From Plutella xylostella (Eukaryota; Arthropoda; Insecta; Lepidoptera; Plutellidae), in assembly GCF_932276165.1 (NCBI RefSeq), contig NC_064002.1, positions 8,122,001 through 8,186,000 of the forward strand: a stretch of DNA of 64,000 nt, written 5' to 3'. Of this stretch, positions 36,811-47,800 are shown piece by piece. The position numbers and the translations under genes are program-made. Position 1 is the first letter of the stretch. Each line of letters starts with the position of its first letter. Below the pieces are notes generated by a model that ran no database searches, was not told the origin of the DNA, and saw only the letters and a program-made list of their open reading frames with translations.

Positions 36811-38096
36811 GATGGGCAAAAATATATGGGAGCTGGGACCACCCTCCAATAGCAGTAAGACTAACGTCGTTGGATAGGTCTTGTCAATAGGAATAACTTT
36901 TGCTTTGACAGCTTTGTTGTCACAGTTGTCCGTTCAGAGATATATGACTTATAAGTTCCGATACTCGTCAGTTCATCTTACTGCTATTGGAGGCTGGACC
37001 AAACTCCAATAGCAGTAAGACTAACGTCGTTGGATAGGTCTTGTCAATAGGAATAACTTTTGCTTTGACAGCTTTGTTGTCACAGTTGTCCGTTCAGAGA
37101 TATATGACTTATATAAGTTCCGATACTCGTCAGTTCATCTTACTGCTATTAGAGGCTGGACCACCCTCCAATAGCAGTAAGACTAACGTCGTTGGATAGG
37201 TCTTGTCAATAGGAATAACTTTTGCTTTGACAGCTTTGTTTCCACAGTTGTCCGTTCAGAGATATATTACTTATATAAGTTCCGATACTCGTCAGTTCAT
37301 CTTACTGCTATTGGAGGCTGGACCACCCTCCAATAGCAGTAAGACTAACGTCATTGGATAGGTCTTGTCAATAGGAATAACTTTTGCTTTGACAGCTTTG
37401 TTGTCACAGTTGTCCGTTCAGAGATATATGACTTATATAAGTTCCGATACTCGTCAGTTCATCTTACTGCTATTGGAGGCTGGACCACCCTCCAATAGCA
37501 GTAAGACTAACGTCATTGGATAGGTCTTGACAATAGGAATAACTTTTGCTTTGACAGCTTTGTTGTCACAGTGGTCCGTTCAGAGATATATGACTTATAA
37601 GTTCCGATACTCGTCAGTTCATCTTACTGCTATTGGAGGCAGAATACACCTCCACCAAAGCCCTTTTTGTTTTTTATCGTCAGTTATTGTTATCCAATAT
37701 GCCCAGATCTCGTCTGATAGTGTAATTATAATAATAAATAATTAAAGAATCACCAGTGCTATTATTTTTCTTACCAAGAAAATATTTAATTAGCCCCTAT
37801 CGGAACTTATATGTCATATATCTCTGAACGGACGACTGTAACAACAAAGCTGTCAAAGCAAAAGTCATTCCTATTGACAAGACCTATCCAACGACGTAAG
37901 TCTTACTGCTATTGGAGGGTGGTCCAGCCTCCAATAGCAGTAAGATGAACTAAGGAGTATCGGAACTTATAAGTCATATATCTCTGAACGGACAACTGTG
38001 ACAACAAAGCTGTCATAGCAAAAGTTATTCCTATTGACAAGACCTATCCAACGATGTTGGTCTTAATGCTATTGGAGGGTGGTCCCAATCTGCCCA
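36811..38096. repeat. Element built of five direct and two inverted ~160-bp units
   Basis: Direct units start at 36844, 37004, 37166, 37328 and 37490, with a period of 160-162 bp. Each begins CTCCAATAGCAGTAAGACTA and ends TCTTACTGCTATTGGAG, so every unit is bounded by its own inverted repeat. After a 157-bp spacer (37641-37797) two units follow in inverted orientation (about 37798-38083). The outer flanks are also related as inverted repeats (GATGGGCA...TGGGACCACC on the left, GGTGGTCCCA...TGCCCAT on the right). A diverged relative lies at 47805-48120 in the hAT-like element. No coding frame. Confidence 0.85.
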
Positions 38097-39428
38097 TTGT
38101 CATTTATTGCACTCCAGGCATAAAGTTTAGATATAAAGACATACAGGTGGGCCGTAGCGAGTGTTCTAGTTTCCAGTCAGTTTCTTGCGATGAGGAAACC
38201 ACGCCCAGCGACCCCACAACTGACTATTACGAGAGCTTTCACGATAATGCAGCCGAGACAGTACCTTGTGACAGTGTTTTTGTAATGTAATCATAACTAT
38301 CATAATCTTTGACTAAAGAGTAGGTAAAAGTACATACAGAAGCGACCGGATGGTGCGACCGTTAAATATTAGAATCTTGGCCCCGGATCTGAATTTCTAT
38401 TATAATAACCTACCCTTTAGGTAATTATTTATGTCCACATTTTAAGTCAAAGGTGATAAAAATAAAAATGCCCATCATAATAATATCACTCATATAACAG
38501 ATACTTACCTATAATATGTATTTGACTCAGTTGTGTCATGGCATCGATAAGGCATGGCCTAATGATGTTATATCATGTTCATTCATACAATAAAGATTTA
38601 ATAATACATAATTTATTATGCACTTACCATAAGTATTCACCCACATAGGTACATCGATATTGTTATGATTTGATTAATTAACATTAGAAAGGCAATCGTA
38701 CTTTATTTTAAGTAAGTAACATCCTTAGTTAAGTAGATGCTTACCTACTTTTATTTTGACCATAGAAGTTGCGTAACGCACTTGTTACGATTGACTTACT
38801 GCTACTGTCTCGTCATTATGGCTACATCATTCATAATAATAATCCCTATTTTATAAACTCATCAACGTCATAATATTGTAAGAATATTGTATGTTCTCTT
38901 TATAGGTAGGTTAATTTATGTTATCTAACGTAATTTTATATAAAGAAGCACGCTTGCTTGCTTGCTTAGTACCTACTATGGTACTATATTAGGTACTTCA
39001 AAGCTACTATCAATTTGTTTCCGAAAGGATATCACATTGGCTATGGTAGGTGCATAAATATTTTCTCCGCTGCCTTTCCAGCACCAACAATGAAACCGTA
39101 AAAAATTCACTTATTACCCCGACTAATACTTAAAAAAAATATATACCGGAATAACACGCTTTGGCAACACCTTAACTTTGTTAAAATTGCAATTCGTCGC
39201 CATATGTATATCATTATTTTAAATTTTCAACACTAGATTGCTCTCGTCATTGCAGTAGTACCTAAGTTGATAACAATCATAATCATATATTATACGTAAG
39301 TACCTATTCCATCCAATATTTTCGTTTATACATTGTAATCTACGCATTACATGCGAAATCATCTTCCTGCGTGAGGAAGCACATTGACAGAATGATATGA
39401 CAGCGTTCTATGCAAATTGTATCCTTTA

Positions 39429-39621
39429 GGCCGTGTCCGAACCGCGAATATTTTTCCGCGCGGAATTAATTCGCGCGAATTATATTCCGCGATCGAAGTT
39501 CGTCTGTTGTTTTTTTTGCGTTTTTTTTTTTCGCAAGTGCGGATACTCCTATAGTATTCGATGTGTTACAGAATTACGAATTAATTCCGCGTGGAAAAAT
39601 ATTCGCGGTGCGAACACGGCC
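39429..39621. mobile_element. 193-bp MITE, PIF/Harbinger-like
   Basis: The left arm GGCCGTGTCCGAACCGCGAA, then TATTTTTCCGCG, is matched by the right arm CGCGGTGCGAACACGGCC. TTA flanks both sides (39426-39428 and 39622-39624). TWA duplication and GG ends fit PIF/Harbinger elements. It lies about 750 bp upstream of the first coding exon of the chitin-binding gene. Confidence 0.8.
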
Positions 39622-40373
39622 TTATTGTTGAAATACGAAGTAAACACTTATTCACTATTTACTGTATGTGAACTATGTGGCTATGTGTTGTGTAGGCAAT
39701 AGGTATACCTATCTTGCTACCTATACCCGTCACCGCCCGTTGCTGCAACGCTTCGTTTCTTCCGTTACAGAATAGAAAAAGTAGAACAATTTCCCCGTCA
39801 AATGTGCAATTGTATATTATGTAAGTTTGGGTGGAGTGTATCGGAACACTTCATAGTGGATGTTTAATTGTATAAATGTCGAAACTCTATTGTTTTATAC
39901 GAGATGCGCGTGCGACTGTCCCGGGGCGGCCATTGTTGGGCGGTGTATCATTGTTGTGGTATTAATTATTATAACGCTTTGTTATTAAATGCTAAGTAAC
40001 ATGTTCATTAGGCGGTCGAAATGTGGGATTGCGTAGAAATTTAGGATCGTCATTCATCGGGTTCAACCCGTTATAAAAGATAAGTAAACGGAAATGGAAA
40101 CAAACATGAAACAAAATAATTGTTTTAAGTCTGTGTTCGATTGCCTTTATTTAAGTTCAAGTAATTTTTTTATTGAATACAGATTATTTTTTTAACAATC
40201 TGGTAAATAATAGTCAAATATCACAAATAGTCTTTGCAAAATTGGCAAATTGATAAAATATCATTATTTTCATGATCGAAAGATAAAAAAACGTTTCGCA
40301 ACGCACTTTTTCTTCCAAAACCCATCAAGTATAAAATTATTTTGTACTCATAGTATCTTTCTTTACATTTCAG

Positions 40374-43300
40374 ATGCGACGGCAGGCTCGGATCACAGGC
40401 GGCGGCGCGCTGCTCCTGCGCACCGCCTCTGCCCTACAAGGTTACACACTTTATATCACTAGCCTTTATTTTTTACCAGGATGTCAGATTACTACATGAA
40501 AAATTTAATCGCATCGAATGGTCAGGGCAGAAATCTTGAATATAGAGCTACATATATTATGTATACAGGGTGTTGCAAAAAGGGTATACTAAGCCGAGAC
40601 TTAGGTGTGCAGTATGTTAAATCAAAGCCCGGACTAGGAACTATGTTTCGGCTTATAATACCCTTTTTGCAACACCCTGTATATGGTCTGGCCGGATCAA
40701 TCCGCAGTTTAGTCAATTTCTCATGCCTTTGCACAATATAACTAACCTATTTTGCTGAATTACTGACCGATGTTATTTATAGCTAATTAATAACCATTCT
40801 AACAATAGGTGAGGTATACAGAAACTAATTTAGAATTCTCACAGTAACTTCCGACGAGGAAGGAAGTAACCAAACCTGGTGTTTTTTTTTTAAATAATTT
40901 ATGTTGTTTTGTTTCTTTTCAGTATGGCTGTGGTTACTAATATTCGTATTCCAGAACGAATTCCGAATATCAAGGTCCATTCAACCAGGAGTAAGTTATT
41001 GATTCATTTTACCTATGTAAAGCCTGTACGAGAATTTAATATTCACGAGTAGGTTATACTTACTCGTATTTCTACTACCCAAAGCTTAGGTTTATTCAAA
41101 ACAAGTTGGTCAAAAATGAAAGGACGAGGTCAGAGTTTAGAGTTTAGCCTTTTGACAATAGTATTGGGTTGGCTCAATTGAGATGATATCATACTTATTG
41201 TATTACAATGTTATCAATATAAAATATGGGAGTTGGAAGTTATCTTCTTCTAGAGTGCATGTCTGTAACAAATACTACAGCTGAACTACGATTTGTCACA
41301 GTTTTGAAAATACATAGTTTGGCGTGATAGCTGCTTTTTACATTGGTAGGGAGTAAAGCTCTACTTTTCTATATACATAAGACCCTCTTGTTTAGCCGCT
41401 ATCTATATCATACCCTGATTACACCTACCGAGTAGAGTGGCAAGATAGTATCCTCGGCTGATGAACGGCTAGCAATTGAACGAGTGCTCGGCTGAGCATG
41501 CTGTCTCACTCAACTCGGTAGCTGTAATCAAGCCATCACGACCACATTACCCAACCCTCCCACTCTCACTTCCAGTACTTGGACTTCGACAACCTCCCGG
41601 ACACGAACTTCACGTGCGAGGGCAAGGTGATCGGCGGCTACTACGCGGACCTGGAGACCTCGTGCCAGATGTTCCACGTGTGCACCGTGGGCCAGCAGGA
41701 GGAGCCCATGGACATCAAGTTCCTGTGCCTCAATGGCACCGTCTTTGATCAGGTACGATTGTGGATGGCTAATAGCAATATGGCGCCCTCTTTGATTAGG
41801 TAAGATTGATGCAGACTGTAGCAATACTTAGTCAGTTAACTAGATCATCAGGGTCTTAGTGATCTGTGGTAGCTTGATGAGTCCCTGGACTTCAAGTTAC
41901 TGTGCCTTAATCGCACCCTTGCTTGTAGATTAATACAGGGTCTAGCAATACTGCTATCTACGATTGGTATATTATGGATGACTGGACTGTAGGTATTGAT
42001 GGTAGACTTGAAGGTGATTGATAGTAGCTTTTGCTGGCCATATTATAGTCACCAAGCCTTAGTTCAAGGTTTACTTTAGTGAAAATTCGATAAATATTCG
42101 AACTTTTAATAAGTTAATATTTTTTGTACTTTATTTTTACTCATTGTGTGTTTTCTACTTTCAGGAGACGCGAGTATGTGAAAGAGTTGATGAAGTAGAC
42201 TGTACAAAGTCTGAAAAGTTTTACAGTTTAAATTTAGAGTTGTATGGCAATACTATAGCTCCTCCTATTGTACCAGTAGAGCTAAACAAAACACAGTCTA
42301 CTGAACAGCCTCCTCGCACTAACCAGCCAAATCATGCTGATGATGCAGATCCATCCATAGAAGATGAAAGAAATGCCTCTCATCATAGCGGTGAAGCTCA
42401 GTCACCAGATAACCAAGATACGACGGAAGACCCAGTACAAGAAGGGAACAATGATGAGCAACATAAACTGCCTGATTATCACCAAACACACACGTTCAGT
42501 AATCACCAAGGACAATCCGATCATGTGGAACCTGTTGAAGGTTTGTATAATAATTTTTTTATGTATTTAGACAATCATTTTAGTGTGGCTTCTATGAAAT
42601 CAATTTTCATACTTCCCTTTTCACATTGCAGAAAATCAAGAAGAAGAAGAGATCGACAGTGAAAATCCAGAGTACGACGAGGACTACACCAAATCCCCGA
42701 CAACCACGACAACGGCGGCGCCCTCTACAACTAGCACCAGCAAGCCGACCACCACCCCCGCGTGGCACGCCACCCCCCGCGCCCCCGCCGCCCCCGCCGT
42801 CCCGCACGCGCTGTCGTCGCCTTCCTCACTCGTCTCCTCATCCTCGCATTCTTCAACCACCACGGGAGCAGCGTCCCCAACAGTAGACCCAGCATTGCTC
42901 TCGCCACAAGAATTCATCTATCGACACCGGGGACCAGGATCGGAAGCTATCTCGTTCCAACGACAAAGCTTCAGGCCCGCTGACGGAGTTTACATCACGC
43001 ATGCGCCTCCCGCGCAGCCGCATAATCAATTCGACCATTTCCAATATGAGTCGTCTCGGACGGGGCCACGGCCGGTCGCCTCTCGGCCTACACCTTACGT
43101 CCAGAGGCCGCCGGCTCCGTTCCGGCCGACCACATTGGATCCTCGAGACCAACTCTCGCGGCCCGGACCAGCCTCGCAATCATCGGAAAGACATGAAACG
43201 TCAGTGAAACATCGTCAGCAAACATACCTGCCTCCATTGCCGCCGCAAAGACCTTTGCCTTTTGATCCTTATTATTACGATCGAAAACGAAGTGATGAAG

Positions 43301-44091
43301 CGCCCACTGAGATCGAGTCGTCGCTGGCGGCGCGCTCGGTGGCGCCCCCGGCGGACACGGAGCGCCCCGCCGCCCCCGCCGCCGCCGCCGCCGCCGCCAA
43401 CAAGCCAAAAAGTCCACCTCGAGTCATCGTCACAGCCAGTGCGTCAGTTAGTGATAGTAATGGTAAAAGACTAAACTATACAGTAGGTAACGTCGTCAGT
43501 GCGGTCAAACCGATAGTGCCAATCAATTACGACGACTACAAAGAATCTGATTTAATATTTGATCCTTTCTTTTTGGACGTGCCGAAACTGCAAAAGCGGA
43601 GGAAGAGTCGTGGATATAGGAATAGTCGGAGAATATTCAGTGCACCGGCTACCGTGTCTCCTCGAGGGTTGGGGAAAGATAATGAAGCGACGAGCTCGAG
43701 TGTGACTTCTCAAGCCACGACGACGGATACGCCGCTGACGACGCCGGTAGCCACGTCGCCGGCGCCCACCACGGCGGCCGCGTGGAGCCCCGATGACTAC
43801 GTGGACGACAACTACGAGCCGCAGGCCTACCTCCCCCCCGCGCCGCCGCTCGCCGTGCAGATACCTATAGATGAAAACAAGCACGTCAAAAACGAGTGGC
43901 ATCCAATTCATTTGAAGCAAAAGACAATAATAGTTGACCCAGTGCAGAAGTTTAAGTCGATTTCGTCGTCTGAGACGCAGTCCACTTCTAGTCAATACGC
44001 GGCGGGGGCCGGGGTCCGCGCGCCGCCCCCGCCCCCCGCGCACGCCGCGCACCCCCTCTGTGCCACCACTGACTGTCGAAGCCGTGCCTAA
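40374..44091 (+). CDS. CPAP1-type chitin-binding (peritrophin-A) protein, 5 exons
   Basis: Exons 40374-40440, 40923-40990, 41576-41752, 42165-42540 and 42632-44091 join in phase through GT-AG introns into 715 aa. The start ATG lies directly after a CAG acceptor, so at least one upstream non-coding exon is expected. Residues 1-34 have an Arg-rich start and a hydrophobic run (VWLWLLIFVF), consistent with a signal peptide or anchor. Residues 59-117 form one CBM14/peritrophin-A domain with the six expected cysteines (59, 75, 81, 96, 109, 117), which binds chitin. The long tail is Pro/Thr/Ser/Ala-rich with a run of alanines (GCC repeats near 43375-43400) and is probably disordered. One domain plus a long tail fits the insect CPAP1 family, secreted into cuticle or apical matrix. 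The domain call is firm. The exact orthologue is not determined. Confidence 0.85.
40566..40679. mobile_element. 114-bp MITE in intron 1 of the chitin-binding gene
   Basis: CAGGGTGTTGCAAAAAGGGT at the left is exactly inverted at the right end (ACCCTTTTTGCAACACCCTG). TA lies outside both ends (40564-40565 and 40680-40681), a mariner-like duplication. TAAGCCGA/TCGGCTTA blocks follow internally. Confidence 0.85.
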
Positions 44092-44678
44092 CTATTAGCT
44101 CATTTCTACACTCTTACTTTTAGTAATCCCGTAATTAGATAGGTAGCGAATTTTTTACTGTTTAGATTTAGTGATGCTGAAACTGAAAACTTTTGTACAT
44201 TTTTTATTATTTATGAACCGTACGTGCCCAATTTGTACATACGTATTTATATAAATTGATGAAATCTATGTATTGTATTGCAGTTCATCTTACGTACACC
44301 AACTTTTTCAGAATTTGTATAGTTTGTCGGTAGGATATATCTATAGTATTAAGAAAACTTGTAAATATATTTTACTTTTCTAATATACATTATGTGTCAT
44401 AGTATCAAATTATTCATGATCAACTTATAGTTGGCCTCCACCCTGCACCCGTACCAGAGTACCAGCTATCAGCTGAAGTACATACTGATGTACTTCAGCT
44501 GATAGAGCTGATATCAGTTCACTTTAGCAAGTAATATTTTTATAATTACCTTATTATACATAGACCTCCTAGTGGCAAGGAGCGCCATCATCGGCAAGGA
44601 CGGCCCTCTACATCCTGCAATCTACCACTACAGAGATTCATAGATCATTCCTGTTGTGGTATATTTTAAATCCAAATT

Positions 44679-44684
44679 AATAAA
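44679..44684 (+). terminator. Candidate poly(A) signal of the chitin-binding gene
   Basis: AATAAA about 590 bases after the stop codon and 125 bases before the next gene's start codon. No better hexamer was seen between 44092 and here. Confidence 0.4.
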
Positions 44685-44808
44685 AACACGTAAAAAGAAA
44701 CGAAAATCAGGTAGGGAATGAATTGTCACATTGACATTTTCGAATGCGTTATGGTGTTTCGTATAAATTTATTATATTGCTTTCATTTTGTAAATAAACT
44801 CTAGTGAA

Positions 44809-47800
44809 ATGTCGAACACTAGTTTAGTGAGTGTAAAGGAGTTGATTGAGTCAGCGTTTGGTGGTGATGATGTAAGTAAATTCGTTAGTAAAATTTTAGA
44901 TAAGTGAATAGTAAACTGCAAACATAATGGAAAGTTATGTAACGTGAACATGGAAGTACTAGACCGACCTCAGTGCACTTGGTAAATGGAGTACCTATCA
45001 GTCGCATCGACACATTCGCAGGCACAAGTGATAAAGTAGCATCTCAGAAATCAAAGCATTAGTAGGTACCTATAAGCAATAATATATAGACGTGAGATAA
45101 AATAAATATTATATGAATCAACCAACACAAATATAATAAAATGTAGTCTACATTCTCATGATTTTACAATATACCTAATATACAATATCCTTTGATGCTA
45201 TAACATCAACAGTGTTATAACGCAATAAATACTACAATTTCTCGTGATCTCGTCAGGCCAACACTGTCAACTTTAAGTTACTGGAGGCAGTGCTCTACAT
45301 CCTGGCGAGACAGCTGCGTATGTTGGGGCGCCGCGTGCAGGTCACCTGCGGGCCTCTCAGCCCCACGCACACCTTGAGCAGGCTCTCCGTCAGCGAAGTC
45401 AAGATAGAAGCGTCTGGTGTAATCAGGGATAAGAAACTTAAGGCAGCGGACAAAGCCGGTAAAGTAACAACGGAAAAGGAAAAAGGTAAAATTGCCGATA
45501 GAATAAAATTAGGTATATTTTTTTCAAAACAAAATTATTAATTTTAAAACGGTAAGTGTTACTTATTTTTATATTAAATCTTATTATGATTACCTACATT
45601 AATAAACAATTTTCACTATTGGTGAAGCTGATCATAATCTAGTCTAAACACAGATTCTAGGGAACCAACTTTTTCAGGACAACTAAAGAGAGGAAAATCG
45701 GAGACTGATACAGGAAGTGCTTCGAAAAAAGCATCTTCCTTACATAAAACGGTAATAAATTAATGCAATTCACATAATCATATAATTATCATCATCATCA
45801 TCATCTCGTAATCAACCACTGCTGCATATAAGCCTCTCCCAAGGAACACGACAACAGTCTATCCTCGCCCTTCAAAGATAGAAAAATTCTATCTATTACG
45901 GTTGATTACCAAAAATAAAGCTAACTTCGGGATCCAATCCCACTCCCAGTACTAAGTAGTTACACATATTGTTCTGCTAGCAATACACTTGGTGGATTAG
46001 TAACGCAAGCAGTGGCGGATTTACCTATAGGCCAAAAAGGCCAGTGCCTAGGGCGGCAGATTTAGAGGGGCGGCAAATTTGCCAAAAAATACTTACAGAT
46101 TTTTTAATAGCTACTTAATAAATTTACGTGTACATACACAATCTATATAATCATAAATAAATGGCACTTATGTCTATCAAGAATTTGCACCTTGAAGCTT
46201 AATACTCGTATTTCGTAAACCAATCACTGAATCAAAAAATGGTTTGAGCAGAACTTTAATATTTTTTAAAGACTTATATACCGGGTGATTGGTAAGTCGA
46301 TGTATTCCTTCAAATGGGTTATAGACGAAAGCATTTCCAGTCGATTGAACCCCATAATGCATTATCCAAAAGTCAACCATTTCTGAGTTATTTCAGTTTT
46401 AATTTTTTTTAATTTTTTCCCAAAATGTATGTTCAAAAGCAAAATGTTTAAAAAACGAACGGTTTTTTTAATACTTTTTTGCCTTAAGCCGACACCGGTT
46501 TGGATGCTGTACTCACTGTGCGGTATCGCCCCCCCCCCCGATGTGCGTAGAGAGGCTGCCTGCTCTCGAGAAAAACACAGACAGGAGACCGACCCGAGGC
46601 ACCCGCTCTACAACCAAGAACCAGCTCCTTACCGACTTAAAAGCCGGAAAAGCTTCCTTAGGTCTACAGTTACCTCGCACAAGGACCCATCGAAGGAAAG
46701 GATAGACCTATGGCAGGCATAATACCCGATGGCGAACTCCTTCATCCCCCCCCAATGAGTCCCTGCCTCCCGGACACGAACTACCCTGGGCGACATGGAA
46801 GTCACTCAACCGACTCAGGACAAACATGGGCCGATGCGGAGAAAACATGTGCAGGTGGGGTTACCGCGGCCCTGCCTCGAACATCTGCGCATGTGGTGCG
46901 TCCCCACAGACCATGGAGCACCTGATGGTGTGCCCTGGATGTCCCAACACGTGCACCCGGGAAGACCTCCTCAAGGCCAACCAGAGGGGTATCGACGTGG
47001 CGGCCCACTGGGCCGCGGAAGTGTGACAGTTGCCATCGACACGACAAGAAGAAGAAGAAGAATACTTTTTTGATTGTTTTGCATTAATGACACCTTAACC
47101 AAGTAATTACAACGATTAAATGCGCAATATCCAACTTAATTTAGACACAGTGCTTTAAAATAGGTGAAACATTAGGAAAATTTTACCAAAGGTGAAAACA
47201 AAAATGCTTATGTAATTGTTTTGGCTATATCTTGGTCATACCTTAATCGATTTTAGATTGGAATATGTCATTTTAAAGCTTATTAATTGACTATGTTTTT
47301 AAGTATAGTGCCGGAAATTTTTTCAGATAAAATTCTTTTTTAATTTAGCATTTTTGTTTTCACCTTTCGTAACATTTTCTTAATGTTTCAACTATTTTGA
47401 AGCACAGTGTCTAAATTAAGTTGAATATTGACCATTTAATGATTATAATTAGTTGACTAAGGTGTCACTGATGCAAAACAATCAAAAAAGTATTAAAAAA
47501 ATGGTTAATTTTTTAAATATTTTGCTTTTAAACATAAATTTTGGGAAAAATTAAAAAAAACTTAAAACTTAAATAACTCAGAAATGGTTGACTTTCGGAT
47601 AATGCATTATGGGGTTCAATCGACTGGAAATACCTTCGTCTATGACCCATTTGAAGGAATACATCGACTTTCCAATCACCCTGTATACAATACCCCACAC
47701 CAACGAAAAAATTCATCCCCTTTTTACGTGTACGGAAAGTACTCCAAAATATTATTTTTTTCAATATTTTATTTTACCACTTTGTCGAAGCCGTAATAAA

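Noticed and set aside
42607..43417. Several long minus-strand frames over exon 5 of the chitin-binding gene
   Set aside because: They are Gly/Arg-rich mirrors of GC-rich coding sequence. The + strand has splice-supported continuity and a recognised domain.
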